Both the position numbers and the translations under genes were made by a program. Shown here piece after piece: positions 25,209-33,461 of a stretch of DNA of 64,000 bases. This stretch comes from Kribbella sp. NBC_00382 (GTDB lineage: Bacteria; Actinomycetota; Actinomycetes; Propionibacteriales; Kribbellaceae). The DNA is taken from NCBI RefSeq assembly GCF_036067295.1, contig NZ_CP107954.1, positions 372,001 to 436,000 on the forward strand, written 5' to 3'. The notes under the pieces were generated by a model. It had not been told where the DNA came from, made no database searches, and saw only the letters and a program-made list of their open reading frames with translations. Within the stretch, counting starts at the first letter, position 1, and every line of letters begins with the position of its first letter.

Positions 25209-26066
25209 GTGAGTACGCCACGGACGATGACACTGCCCGACGGGGTTCACCCCGCGACTCTGGAGACCGATCGCGGCTCGTTCGCGACGCTCCAGGCCCA
25301 GCCGGATGTCGGCATCCCGCTGGGGACGGTCTTGCTCGTTCCCGGCTGGACCGGGAGCAAAGAGGACTTCACGCCGCTGGTGCACCACTTGGCCCGGTAC
25401 GGGTGGCGGACGGTGGCCGTGGACCAGCGCGGGCAGTACGAAACGCCGGGCCCGGACGACCCGTCGGCGTACACGCTGGCTGAGTTCGGGGCCGATGTGG
25501 TGGCGATGAGCAAGGCGCTGGGTGGCTACAGCCAGTTGGTGGGGCACTCGTTCGGCGGGCTGGTCGCGCGCGAGGCGGTACTGACCGATCCGAGCGTTTT
25601 CTCGACGATCACGCTGCTGTGCTCCGGGCCGGGCGCCTTCAGCGACGAGGCGAAGCTGAAGGGTCTGCAGATGCTCGCGTTCGGGCTGGACAGCCTGCCG
25701 ATCGAGCAGGTGTACGACCTCAAGCTCGAGCACGACGTCAAGGAACCCCGCTTCGTACAGCCTGCCGAGGATGTCGCCGCTTTCCTGCGCAAGCGGTTCA
25801 TCGGCAACTCCCCGGTGGGGCTGGCGGCGGTCACCCGGCGGCTGATGGACTCCGACGATCGGACCGAGAAGCTGGCCAAGGCGGGCGTTCGCACCCAGGT
25901 TGTGTACGGCGAGACGGATGACGGCTGGCCGCTGGCGGTGCAGGACGAGATGGCGAAGCGGCTCGGAGTACGGGCTCAGGTCGTGCCGGACGCCGGTCAC
26001 TCCCCCGCGATCGATCAGCCTGCGGCGACGGCCCGGTTACTGGTGGACTTCTTCCACAAGCACTGA
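25209..26066 (+). CDS. Alpha/beta-fold hydrolase
   Basis: The 285-residue protein has LLVPGWTGSKEDF as oxyanion strand, the elbow GHSFGG (Ser 114), VVYGETDDGWPL with the acidic residue and DAGHSPAIDQP with the catalytic His, so the triad is intact. Substrate unknown. Start GTG 25209 lies just downstream of TACCGT (25196-25201), a -10-like hexamer 8 bp away, suggesting a leaderless message. Divergent from parA, sharing a 107-bp region. Confidence 0.82.
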   Translation: MSTPRTMTLPDGVHPATLETDRGSFATLQAQPDVGIPLGTVLLVPGWTGSKEDFTPLVHHLARYGWRTVAVDQRGQYETPGPDDPSAYTLAEFGADVVAMSKALGGYSQLVGHSFGGLVAREAVLTDPSVFSTITLLCSGPGAFSDEAKLKGLQMLAFGLDSLPIEQVYDLKLEHDVKEPRFVQPAEDVAAFLRKRFIGNSPVGLAAVTRRLMDSDDRTEKLAKAGVRTQVVYGETDDGWPLAVQDEMAKRLGVRAQVVPDAGHSPAIDQPAATARLLVDFFHKH

Positions 26067-26080
26067 GGGGATTTTTTAAC

Positions 26081-26119
26081 GACGCGCCGGGCAGAATGGG
26101 AGCTGCTGCCCGGCGCGTC
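26081..26119. terminator. Perfect 14-bp stem between convergent genes
   Basis: GACGCGCCGGGCAG (26081-26094) and CTGCCCGGCGCGTC (26106-26119) flank an 11-base loop. A T6 run lies just before it on the plus strand, not after it. It follows the hydrolase stop (26066); the rest of 26120-26279 shows nothing. Confidence 0.65.
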
Positions 26120-26279
26120 CTCAGATCGCCGGCCTGGTGCAACAGGCCTGGCGATGGTCTGGGCGCCAGGGCTGTCTCAACCCGCTGAAAAGATAACCCA
26201 GCCGTGAGGTCATCGGGGTTGTCACTCTCAGTCGTTGCTCTCAGTCGTTGCTACTGGCAAACGCTCCCCGGAGAGATTT

Positions 26280-27341
26280 TCAGCGGACCGGGCGGACGTC
26301 GACGGTGAACTCGAAGTTGGCCAAGCCGAGTGGGGCGAAGGCGTCTCTCGCCTTCTCGTCGAGCACCAGCAGGGTCATCGGCACCGTGCCGTCGTCCGGC
26401 CCCTGTCCGCCGCCGGCGGTGATGCCGAGATCGTCCCGGCCGGCCAGCAGGTTGTTGACGGAATCGGTGATCCGGTAGTTGTCGGTCAGGCTGACCTTGC
26501 CCCGGTAGATACAGAGATTGCCCCGGTAGATCGTCTCGAACGTCTTCCGGAAGGCGTCGAGGTCACCGTGCGCGACGCCGATCGCGAACACCACCGGCGC
26601 CTTCCGGCTCCGCCCCTCGGGGTACTTGAGCCGGGTCCCGGAGATCACGTTCTGCTTGGCGTCGAGGAAGTCCTGCACCGCCTTGGCCGAGAAGTTGCTC
26701 GGCTTCGACTGCCACCCGCCGGCCGGTGCCGGGCAAGCGATCGCGTCGAGGTTCGACGCCGGCGGCGTCCGGTACGCCGTCTGTTCCTCGACCGTGATCG
26801 TCCTGTCCTTCCAGACCCCGACTACGTGCGCGTCACCGACACTGACCCCCTTGATGATCTTCGCGCCGGTCAGCCGGGCCGCGTCGAACCCGATCAGCCT
26901 GACCCCGTCCTCGTCGCAGCTCGGCGCTCGCTCGGCGCCCGGGGCGATGACGGGCAGGGTCGTCGCCATGACCTGGCAGTACATCGCGTCCTTGCCGGGC
27001 GCGATCACGATCTGACCGTTGACCTCGACTTTGTCGCCGTTGCGCACCAGCAGGTCGTCGGCGGTCGGCTTGCCTGTCGCGGCGGTGCCCTGGGCAATCT
27101 GTGGCGTCGCTTGGCTCGCAGGTGGGGCGACGGTCGGCTCGTTGTGGTCCGGAAGGATGGTCAGGGCGGCGGTGGCGATCGCGGCGACGCTGGCCGCGGC
27201 CAGGGTCGGTACCAGCCAGCGGCGCTTGGGCTTGGTGCTCATGATCCGGTCGAGGTCCGGTTCGGGGGCGGACGGCTGACTCGCGCGCCACTGGGCGCCG
27301 GCCTCCGCCAGCAGGTCGTCGACCTTGTCGGTCGGGTTCAT
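26280..27341 (-). CDS. Membrane-anchored protein partner of the sigma factor (CU044_5270-like)
   Basis: The 353-residue protein has a cytosolic N-terminus (about 1-42), one TM helix (WLVPTLAAASVAAIATAALT) and a large exported domain with several Cys. The N-terminus MNPTDKVDDLLAEAGAQWRA and architecture resemble the CU044_5270-type proteins encoded after SigE-family sigma genes. The ATG overlaps the sigma stop (ATGA at 27338-27341), so the two are translationally coupled. It may act as an anti-sigma or be an output of the factor; no zinc-binding anti-sigma motif is visible. Confidence 0.7.
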   Translation of the reverse strand: MNPTDKVDDLLAEAGAQWRASQPSAPEPDLDRIMSTKPKRRWLVPTLAAASVAAIATAALTILPDHNEPTVAPPASQATPQIAQGTAATGKPTADDLLVRNGDKVEVNGQIVIAPGKDAMYCQVMATTLPVIAPGAERAPSCDEDGVRLIGFDAARLTGAKIIKGVSVGDAHVVGVWKDRTITVEEQTAYRTPPASNLDAIACPAPAGGWQSKPSNFSAKAVQDFLDAKQNVISGTRLKYPEGRSRKAPVVFAIGVAHGDLDAFRKTFETIYRGNLCIYRGKVSLTDNYRITDSVNNLLAGRDDLGITAGGGQGPDDGTVPMTLLVLDEKARDAFAPLGLANFEFTVDVRPVR

Positions 27342-27853
27342 TCGCTGACCTCCAGCAGTGAGCGCAGGCGGGCCCGCGCATCGGAAAGAGTTGATTTGAC
27401 GGTGCCTTCGGAGCAATCCATCACCGCTGCGGTGTCAGCGATCGACAGGTCGGCGAAGTAGAAGCAGTCCACCGCCAGCCGCTGCCGGGCGGACAAGGTG
27501 CCGAGCGCCTGGCCGACATCGACCCGCCCCTCGACATCCGGCCGGGCCACGGCCTCGTCGTGCTCCACCAGCTCCGCGACCGGGCGCACCCGGCGGAGTG
27601 CCTTGCGAGCCTGGTCCGCGGTGATCGCGAGCAGCCAGGACGAGGCGGTGCCGCGCGTACCGTCGTACTGGTCGCGTTTGATCCATGCCCGGGTGAGGGC
27701 CTCCTGGACGATGTCGTCGCGGTCGGCGCCGACCGCGAGCCGCGCGGCCAGCCTGGCCATCGCGGGCAGGTGCGGCCGCACCCACTCGACGAACCCGGCC
27801 CCGTCCGCGGGCGGGGCCTGCGCCGGTACCGGCTCGTTCGTCATCGTCGGCAT
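27338..27853 (-). CDS. SigE-family RNA polymerase sigma-70 factor (ECF type)
   Basis: The 171-residue ECF-type sigma factor has region 2 (FVEWVRPHLPAMARLAARL, DDIVQEALTRAW, SSWLLAITADQARKALRR) and region 4 (LGTLSARQRLAVDCFYFADL, IADTAAVMDCSEGTVKSTLS). The spacing and wording are those of the actinobacterial SigE/SigM-like ECF group. Two ATGs (27853, 27844) are possible; AAGG fits the second slightly better, but the longer form is given. First gene of a two-gene operon. Target promoters unknown. Confidence 0.85.
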   Translation of the reverse strand: MPTMTNEPVPAQAPPADGAGFVEWVRPHLPAMARLAARLAVGADRDDIVQEALTRAWIKRDQYDGTRGTASSWLLAITADQARKALRRVRPVAELVEHDEAVARPDVEGRVDVGQALGTLSARQRLAVDCFYFADLSIADTAAVMDCSEGTVKSTLSDARARLRSLLEVSE

Positions 27854-28144
27854 ACCTTGTCTACCCCGGGAACAGCCGTCCGGTTGGGTTGGGGCCCTCC
27901 GGCAAGGTCAACGAGAGCGGCCTTGCCAAGTCATGGCCTTGCTTCGTCACAGCCGTGGCTCAATTGAGTTGACCGTACCGCGCGGATCGGCGTACCGTCC
28001 GATTCCTTGCCTTGACAATCGGTGCGCTTCGGCGTGCCTGCACAGTGGTGTCCGACCCCCCACCCTTTCCGGATCGGGGGCGGTTCTGCGTGCCACTGGG
28101 CCTTCTTCGGACATCGCTGCGACTTGTTTTTCGAAGGAGGTTTC
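27854..28144. promoter_or_regulatory. Divergent control region of sigma factor and ABC exporter
   Basis: This 291-bp stretch has no gene. It holds an inverted repeat GGCAAGG (27901-27907)/CCTTGCC (27921-27927) on the sigma side. A perfect TTGACA (28012-28017) could serve as -35 for the exporter, but no good -10 stands 16-18 bp after it. A strong AAGGAGG precedes the GTG at 28145. Confidence 0.35.
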
Positions 28145-28942
28145 GTGGGCGTTTACTGGGCGATCGCAGTGCGGTCGTTCCGCCGGTTCTCGACGTACCG
28201 GATCGCCACCTTGTCCGGCGCCTTCACCAATACGGTGTTCGGCTTCATCTTCTGCGGCGTCTATCTGACGCTGTGGCACACGCGCCCCGGCCTGGGCGGG
28301 TACGACACGGCCGACGCGCTCACCTTCGTCTGGCTCCAGCAGGGGCTGCTGCTGCCGGTCGGCATCTTCGGCGCGACCACCACGATCGAGCTCGGCGAGC
28401 GGGTCCGCTCGGGTGAGATCGCGGTCGATCTGTACCGGCCGACGCGGCTGATGATCTGGTGGATGTCGGTCGACGCGGGACGGGCTGCGTTCCAGCTGAT
28501 CGCGCGGGGCGGGCTGCCGCTGCTGGTGGGGGCTCTGGTGTTCGATCTGAGCTGGCCGACTTCGGTGGTGCAGTGGCTGGCGGTTGCTGTGTCGCTGGTG
28601 TTTGCGGTGCTGGTGAGTTTTGGGGTCAGGTACCTGGTTGCGCTGTCTGGGTTCTGGATTACTGACTCGCGGGGTGCGGAGGCGGCGGCGCTGGTGCTGT
28701 CGCTGTTCTTCTCGGGGGCGACTCTGCCGCTGGTGGTGTTTCCGGGGTGGATCGGCTCGGTTGCTCGGGCGACTCCTTGGGCCGCGACGCTGCAGGTGCC
28801 GATCGATGTCTGGCTCGGGCGGAATCCGGGTGGATTGCTTTCTGCGTTGGGATTCCAGTTGCTGTGGATCGTCTTGCTGGGGATGGCTGGATGGGTAGCT
28901 ACTTCGTTCGCGACGCGGAAGGTGGTGATCGCCGGTGGATGA
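28145..28942 (+). CDS. ABC-2-type exporter permease, subunit 1
   Basis: The 265-residue membrane protein has six predicted helices (for example AFTNTVFGFIFCGVYLTLW, LLLPVGIFGATTTIEL, WLAVAVSLVFAVLVSFGVRY). The segment GERVRSGEIAVDLYRPTRLM is typical of uncharacterised ABC-2 permeases of the COG4587 type. GTG start at 28145 has a strong AAGGAGG. Overlaps the next permease by 8 bp; with the ATPase it forms one exporter. Cargo unknown. Confidence 0.85.
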   Translation: MGVYWAIAVRSFRRFSTYRIATLSGAFTNTVFGFIFCGVYLTLWHTRPGLGGYDTADALTFVWLQQGLLLPVGIFGATTTIELGERVRSGEIAVDLYRPTRLMIWWMSVDAGRAAFQLIARGGLPLLVGALVFDLSWPTSVVQWLAVAVSLVFAVLVSFGVRYLVALSGFWITDSRGAEAAALVLSLFFSGATLPLVVFPGWIGSVARATPWAATLQVPIDVWLGRNPGGLLSALGFQLLWIVLLGMAGWVATSFATRKVVIAGG

Positions 28943-29774
28943 GTCGTTGCTCAGGTCGTTGCTCGGGTCGTTGCGTAGGGCCCCGGGCCAGTACTGGATG
29001 CTGGTGACGATGTGGATCAGATCCTCGATGGTCTATCCGATGTCGTTCCTGTTGAACCTGGCCAGCACGGCGCTGATCACCGCGGGCGATTTCGGCGCGG
29101 TACTGCTGATGTTCAGCCACATCGAGTCCTTCGGCGGCTTCAGCCTGGCCGAGATGGCGCTGCTCTACGGTACGACGTCCGCTGCCCTCGGGCTGGCCGA
29201 TCTACTCACCGGGTCGATCGAGCGAATCGGGCAGCGGATCCGCACCGGCGAGCTGGACGTCTGGCTGGTCCGGCCGGCGCCGGCCTTCATCCAGGCGATC
29301 GCCGACAACTTCGCGCTGCGGCGGCTCGGTCGTCCCTTGCAGGCCCTCATCATTTTGGTGCTTGCCATCGGCCACTTGTCGCTCGACTGGACCGTTGCCA
29401 AGGGCATCGTTTTGGTGGTGTCGATACTGACCGGGACGATCATCTTCGCCACCATCTTCGTGCTCGGCGCGGCGTTCCAGTTCATCTCGATCGACTCGGC
29501 CGAGCTGGCCAACTCGTTCACCTACGGCGGGCAGCAGCTCACGCAGTACCCGCTGTCGATCTTCGGCAAGAACATCGTCCGGGCCGTCACCTTCGTCGTC
29601 CCGCTGGCCTTCGTGAACTACTACCCGGTGCTCTACGTGCTGGGCAAACCCGCCCCGCTGGGGCTGCCGTCCTGGATCGGCCTGCTCGCGCCGCTGGTCG
29701 CCGCCGTGATGATCACGGTCGCGTCGCTGGCCTGGCGAGGCGGGCTCCGTCGCTACCGCAGTACAGGGAGCTAA
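28935..29774 (+). CDS. ABC-2-type exporter permease, subunit 2
   Basis: The 279-residue membrane protein, homologous in layout to the preceding permease (COG3694-like), has about six helices. The signature RIRTGELDVWLVRPAPAFIQ sits after the second membrane pair, parallel to the SGEIAVDLYRPTRL motif of subunit 1. GTG start overlaps the previous gene by 8 bp, and the ATPase starts 3 bp after the stop. The two permeases probably form a heterodimeric pore. Confidence 0.85.
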   Translation: MDESLLRSLLGSLRRAPGQYWMLVTMWIRSSMVYPMSFLLNLASTALITAGDFGAVLLMFSHIESFGGFSLAEMALLYGTTSAALGLADLLTGSIERIGQRIRTGELDVWLVRPAPAFIQAIADNFALRRLGRPLQALIILVLAIGHLSLDWTVAKGIVLVVSILTGTIIFATIFVLGAAFQFISIDSAELANSFTYGGQQLTQYPLSIFGKNIVRAVTFVVPLAFVNYYPVLYVLGKPAPLGLPSWIGLLAPLVAAVMITVASLAWRGGLRRYRSTGS

Positions 29775-29776
29775 TC

Positions 29777-30727
29777 GTGTCAGTGATCGAACTCTCCAAT
29801 GTGTCCAGGGCTTTTACCGTGTCGAGCCGGGTGGGGCTTCGGCGTACCAAGCGGGAGGTGCGCGCGGTCGACGGGCTGAGCTTCACCGTCGAACCGGGCG
29901 AGGTGATGGGCTACATCGGTCCGAACGGCGCCGGCAAGTCCACCACGATCAAGATGCTCACCGGCATCCTGGTCCCAACCGGCGGCTCGATCCGGGTGGC
30001 CGGTGTCGACCCGTCACGCAACCGCCTGCGCCTGGCCAAGCGCATCGGCGTCGTCTTCGGCCAACGCACCACCCTGTGGTGGGACCTACCTCTGAAGGAC
30101 TCCTTCGCCGTACTCCAGAAGATGTACGGTGTCCCCCGCGACCGACACCGCGAGAACCTGGCCACCTTCGTAGAGCTCCTGGACCTAGGCGACCTACTGG
30201 ACGTCCCCGTCCGCCAACTCTCCCTAGGCCAACGCATGCGAGGCGACATAGCCGCCGCCCTCCTACACGACCCCGAGATCGTCTACCTGGACGAGCCGAC
30301 CATCGGCCTGGACATCATCAGCAAGTCCCGCCTCCGGGAATTCCTGGCCCAGGTCAACAAAGAACGCGGCACCACCATCATCCTCACCACCCACGACCTG
30401 GACGACATCGAAGCCCTCTGCTCCCGAGTCATGGTCATAGACCACGGCCATCAAGTGTTCGACGGCACCCTAGACGTCCTCCGCTCCAGCCAATCCGCCC
30501 CCCGCACCCTGATCGTCGACCTGGCCACCTCCCTGCCGCCCATCAACATCCCAGGCACCACAGTCACCAAAACCGAAGGCCCCCGCCAACACCTAACCTT
30601 TCCCCCCACCACCAGCGCCGCTCCCCTGGTAGCCCAGATCGCCGCCACCTACCCCCTGGTAGACCTCTCCATCTCCGACCCCACCATCGAATCCATCATC
30701 GCCCGCCTCTACGCCACCACCCCCTAA
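29777..30727 (+). CDS. ABC exporter ATP-binding protein
   Basis: The 316-residue ATPase has Walker A GPNGAGKST (48-56), a Q-loop in VFGQRTTLWWDLP, signature LSLGQRMR (near 153), Walker B VYLDEPTIGLD (near 172) and the H-loop TTHDLDD. A C-terminal extension of about 75 residues follows, as in COG4586-type ATPases. GTG 29777 is preceded by GGGAG. The second half of the gene uses unusual codons for this genome (many CTA, some ATA and Pro CCC/CCA), giving a C-rich, G-poor coding strand, whereas the first half is ordinary. Confidence 0.9.
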   Translation: MSVIELSNVSRAFTVSSRVGLRRTKREVRAVDGLSFTVEPGEVMGYIGPNGAGKSTTIKMLTGILVPTGGSIRVAGVDPSRNRLRLAKRIGVVFGQRTTLWWDLPLKDSFAVLQKMYGVPRDRHRENLATFVELLDLGDLLDVPVRQLSLGQRMRGDIAAALLHDPEIVYLDEPTIGLDIISKSRLREFLAQVNKERGTTIILTTHDLDDIEALCSRVMVIDHGHQVFDGTLDVLRSSQSAPRTLIVDLATSLPPINIPGTTVTKTEGPRQHLTFPPTTSAAPLVAQIAATYPLVDLSISDPTIESIIARLYATTP

Positions 30728-30743
30728 CCACCTGCCCACCTGA

Positions 30744-31055
30744 CTACCGCAAATCCGCCACCACACTCGCAAAAACCTGCTCGGGGTCGAATTGCTCAGG
30801 GTCGGATCGCCACCGAGCCAGGGAGTCCGCCATCAACTCTTCGTCAACGGGGTCAAGTCCGGCGTCGATCATCGCCTTGGCCTTGGCGACAGTGATCTGC
30901 TCGTACTGAAGATCCTGCGCCATGAAGAAGTCGTCGCGCAGACCGTCGTTCAGGTGGAACTTGCCGGTGTTCGGCACATAGCTATAGATGTCCTCGGCAA
31001 GCAAAGCCGCGACCCACACGAACCGCTCACCATCCCGGACGATATAGAGACTCAT
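30744..31055 (-). CDS. 103-residue partner protein of RelA/SpoT-like gene 2 (family copy 3)
   Basis: A 103-residue protein of a family present three times in this window. It begins with a YIVRDGERFVWVAALLAEDI strand region, then YSYVPNTGKFHLNDGLRDDF, the most conserved block, and ends in an acidic helical part with LARWRSDPEQFDPEQVF. Family unrecognised. Its ATG overlaps the stop of the RelA/SpoT-like gene (ATGA at 31052-31055), so the two are co-translated. It lacks the GFNP C-terminus shared by the other two copies and is the most diverged. Predicted role by context only: antitoxin or regulator of the synthetase-like protein. Confidence 0.75.
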   Translation of the reverse strand: MSLYIVRDGERFVWVAALLAEDIYSYVPNTGKFHLNDGLRDDFFMAQDLQYEQITVAKAKAMIDAGLDPVDEELMADSLARWRSDPEQFDPEQVFASVVADLR

Positions 31056-31876
31056 CGTTCCATCGTGTCCTTCCTGAGGTTCTGTTGACGTTCGGGGCGT
31101 GTCACCCGACCGTCCTGGGGTCCGGCATCGGCGATCGGTGTGGCCACGCGACCGAGGCCGTACCCGCGTACCTCCACCTTGCACTCTCCCAGCGTGTTCA
31201 GGTCGGCCAGTCCGTCAGGTGGCGCAAGGCTCGCCGACAGTCGGACGCACTCGGCCCTGGCGATGTCACGCTCCTGAGGAGAACGCCTTCGATCACGCTC
31301 GGTCTCGTACAGCTTCGTGGTCGACTCCTTGACCGCCACGGACCGAGGGGTATGGACCTGAACCTCGACGCGCTGCCCACCCGGGGTGCGCCAATCGAGA
31401 TGCAGCCCTTTGTACCGGCTGCGTTCGACGTAGGAGTTCCGGACTCTCGTCAGCTGCCAACCTTTGGCTTGCAACTCCTGCGTCACGCTCTCGGCCAGTT
31501 CGACGAATCGCGCGGCTTCGGTCAGGTACGTGTACCTCAGCAAGTCCTCCACCTCCGGCGCTTGCCCCTCCTTGTCCACCCGTCCAGCCAGCTTCCTGGC
31601 AAGGGATTGCGGCGACTTGAGTCGATGCTCCAACTGATACATCGAACCTCCTTTCGGCGCCGCCGCCACCAGATCCCCCGTGGCCAGATCCACACTCCGC
31701 CCAAGTTCATCCAGCTGCCTCAACGCCGCCCGAGTCGCCACCACCCCGAACTCCCGAGCAATCTGCTCCGCCGTAGGAAGCCTCTCCCCCCAATCCAACG
31801 GATACTCCGCCGAGTACCTAGCATGCAACTCCCAAGGCTCCGGAAGCCCTTCCAGACTGGGTGGAGTGGGCGGCAT
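31052..31876 (-). CDS. RelA/SpoT-like synthetase-domain protein 2 (toxSAS-like candidate)
   Basis: The 274-residue protein has no hydrolase, TGS or ACT domain. The alarmone-synthetase motifs appear in order: RLKSPQSLARKL (85-96, ATP-binding Arg/Lys/Ser), Asp 111 in EDLLRYTYL (metal), YKGLH (155-159, nucleotide-stacking Tyr and His) and EVQVHT (171-176, catalytic Glu). A helical N-terminal region of about 75 residues precedes the domain, and a polar tail of about 45 residues follows. Family knowledge: such single-domain proteins make (p)ppGpp/ppApp or pyrophosphorylate tRNA. It is paired with a small 103-residue gene and resembles copy 1 at 32629. Function as toxin is inferred. Confidence 0.75.
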   Translation of the reverse strand: MPPTPPSLEGLPEPWELHARYSAEYPLDWGERLPTAEQIAREFGVVATRAALRQLDELGRSVDLATGDLVAAAPKGGSMYQLEHRLKSPQSLARKLAGRVDKEGQAPEVEDLLRYTYLTEAARFVELAESVTQELQAKGWQLTRVRNSYVERSRYKGLHLDWRTPGGQRVEVQVHTPRSVAVKESTTKLYETERDRRRSPQERDIARAECVRLSASLAPPDGLADLNTLGECKVEVRGYGLGRVATPIADAGPQDGRVTRPERQQNLRKDTMER

Positions 31877-31905
31877 CTCTTCCCCCTGACTAGATCGACA
31901 CTTCG

Positions 31906-31911
31906 ACCGTA
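31906..31911 (-). promoter_or_regulatory. -10-like hexamer TACGGT of RelA/SpoT-like operon 2
   Basis: On the minus strand TACGGT stands 30 bp before the start at 31876, inside a 15-bp block (31902-31916) identical to the one at 33458-33472 upstream of the paralogous operon. Exact conservation of sequence and spacing between paralogues supports promoter function. Confidence 0.5.
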
Positions 31912-31950
31912 GTCAGCGCGGAGACAGCCGTGGGGGTGGAGATTTGGATC

Positions 31951-31959
31951 TGTGGATAA
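31951..31959 (-). promoter_or_regulatory. Perfect DnaA box upstream of RelA/SpoT-like gene 2
   Basis: TTATCCACA on the minus strand, 75 bp before the start codon at 31876 and 5 bp beyond the stop of the orphan 103-residue gene. It sits in a block (GTTATCCACAGATCC) also present upstream of the paralogous operon at the same distance. Confidence 0.55.
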
Positions 31960-31963
31960 CCCG

Positions 31964-32275
31964 TCAGGGATTGAACCCAGCAGCCATGGAGAGGACTTCG
32001 ACGGGATCAAGGGGCTTCGGGTCGGCGCGCCATCTGGCCAGTGCGTCGGCGTAGTCGTCCTCATCCATCGGGGTGATCTCGTTGTCGATCAGGCGCCGCG
32101 CCTCGGCGCTGCCGATCGGCTCGTAGCTGAAGTACCGCTCCATGTAGAAGTCATTGCGCAAGGCGTTGTTGTTGTGGAACTTCCCGGTGTTCGGGACATA
32201 CCCGTACATGATCTCGTGGGCCAAGGCCGCCACCCAGACGGGCCCGTCATCGCCCGTGACCAGATAGAGCTTCAT
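31964..32275 (-). CDS. 103-residue partner-family protein, orphan copy (family copy 2)
   Basis: A 103-residue protein starting MKLYLVTGDDGPVWVAALAH and containing YVPNTGKFHNNNALRNDFYM. It ends LSMAAGFNP, like copy 1 at 32321, with which it is about 70 percent identical by eye; the two genes also share long runs of DNA identity at their 3' ends. It has no synthetase gene of its own: it starts 45 bp after copy 1 and ends just before the promoter of operon 2. Probably a recent tandem duplicate co-transcribed with operon 1. Ribosome-binding site weak. Confidence 0.75.
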   Translation of the reverse strand: MKLYLVTGDDGPVWVAALAHEIMYGYVPNTGKFHNNNALRNDFYMERYFSYEPIGSAEARRLIDNEITPMDEDDYADALARWRADPKPLDPVEVLSMAAGFNP

Positions 32276-32320
32276 CGGCCAAACCCATCTCGTGTCGTCA
32301 TTGTCATCGCGACAACCCGC

Positions 32321-32632
32321 TCAGGGGTTGAAGCCGGCGGCCATGGAGAGGACTTCGGTGGGGTCAAGGGGCTTCGGGTCGGCGCGCCATTCGGTCAGGG
32401 CTTCGGCGTAGGTGGATTCGTCGAGGCGGCCGAGGTCATCGTTGATCAGACGTTGGGCCTGGGCCGTTCCGATCTCGGTGTAGCTGAAGTGGCGTTCCAT
32501 GTAGAAGTCGTTGCGTAGGGCATTGTTGTCGTGGAACTTGCCGGTGTTGGCGACGTAGCTGTACATGACTTCGTTGGCCAGGGCAGCCACCCAGACCATC
32601 CGATCGCGTTCCTTCACCAGGTAGAGCTTCAT
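32321..32632 (-). CDS. 103-residue partner protein of RelA/SpoT-like gene 1 (family copy 1)
   Basis: This protein has the same length and layout as the other two family members: MKLYLVKERDRMVWVAALAN, YVANTGKFHDNNALRNDFYM, then LTEWRADPKPLDPTEVLSMA. The ATG overlaps the stop of the synthetase-domain gene (ATGA at 32629-32632), exactly as in operon 2. The invariant core (VWVAAL, NTGKFH, ALRNDF, WR-DP, DP-EV) is a likely interaction surface. No known domain recognised. Confidence 0.78.
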   Translation of the reverse strand: MKLYLVKERDRMVWVAALANEVMYSYVANTGKFHDNNALRNDFYMERHFSYTEIGTAQAQRLINDDLGRLDESTYAEALTEWRADPKPLDPTEVLSMAAGFNP

Positions 32633-33432
32633 CGCTGGATCCCGTCGCTTCTGGTCGCTGTCGGCCTCTGGCTTGCGTCCGGATGACCGGCGTCCACAGC
32701 CTTCCCCGACGAGTTCGACTTCGTCTGTTGCCGGGAGTCACTGTAGTTGTTCACCTCGACAGGCTGCCCGCCCAGCGCCTGGAGGTTGTCGATGCCGCGC
32801 GGAGCCACAAGGGTCGCCGACAGCCGGACGCACTCCTGGCGCGCCACGGCCCGCTGCCCGAGGGTTGCGTCGGCGCTGCGCTCGATCTCGTAGTACGGGG
32901 TGGTCGCTTCCTTGATCTTCGCCGACGCGAGCGAATGGAACTGCACCTCGACCAGGTCTCTCGACCGAGCCACGAAGTAGGTGTGGATTCCTTTGTACCG
33001 TGAGCCTTCGGTGTACGAATGCATCGCATAGGTCATCCGCCACCCGGCTCTGTCCAGCTCGTCGGTGGTCTGCCGAGTCGTCGTGACCAGCGGATCGGGG
33101 TGTTCGGTGAGCACGGTGTAGCGGAGAAGGTCATCAGGTGGCAGCTCCCGGCCGGACCGCTGGGCGTCCCGGAGCTTTCGAGCCAGCGATTGTGGTGACT
33201 TGATCCTGGACTGGAGTTGGTACGCAGCGCCGTCAGGACCGATGGCGGCGCAGAACTCAGCCGTTACCAGTGGCTCGGTGGCAACGGCGTGCTCCAGCAA
33301 TCGCAGGCTCCGCTCCGTGGCGGCGGCGCCGTACCGAGCTGCGATCTCAGCAGTGGTCGGCAGATCAGTACCCCAATCGACTGGTCCGTGCCTCGCGAAG
33401 GCGCGCAGTAGGTCGCGTGGTTCGGGTGGCAT
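32629..33432 (-). CDS. RelA/SpoT-like synthetase-domain protein 1 (toxSAS-like candidate)
   Basis: The 267-residue paralogue of the protein at 31052 has RIKSPQSLARKL (76-87), Asp 101 in DDLLRYTVL, YKGIH (146-150) and EVQFHS (162-167), so the synthetase active-site set is complete. The N-terminal helical region includes LPTTAEIAARYGAAATERSL, matching LPTAEQIAREFGVVATRAAL in copy 2, and could be a conserved dimer or partner-binding part. The C-terminal 50 residues are polar and diverged. The start ATG has AGGGGGA upstream. Enzyme product and toxicity are untested inference. Confidence 0.75.
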   Translation of the reverse strand: MPPEPRDLLRAFARHGPVDWGTDLPTTAEIAARYGAAATERSLRLLEHAVATEPLVTAEFCAAIGPDGAAYQLQSRIKSPQSLARKLRDAQRSGRELPPDDLLRYTVLTEHPDPLVTTTRQTTDELDRAGWRMTYAMHSYTEGSRYKGIHTYFVARSRDLVEVQFHSLASAKIKEATTPYYEIERSADATLGQRAVARQECVRLSATLVAPRGIDNLQALGGQPVEVNNYSDSRQQTKSNSSGKAVDAGHPDASQRPTATRSDGIQR

Positions 33433-33461
33433 GCGGTCCCCCTGATTCGGTCGATGGTTCG

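Noticed and set aside
31085..31912. 275-codon plus-strand frame across the RelA/SpoT-like gene 2
   Set aside because: No motifs; the minus strand has conserved motifs, a paralogue and a coupled partner gene.
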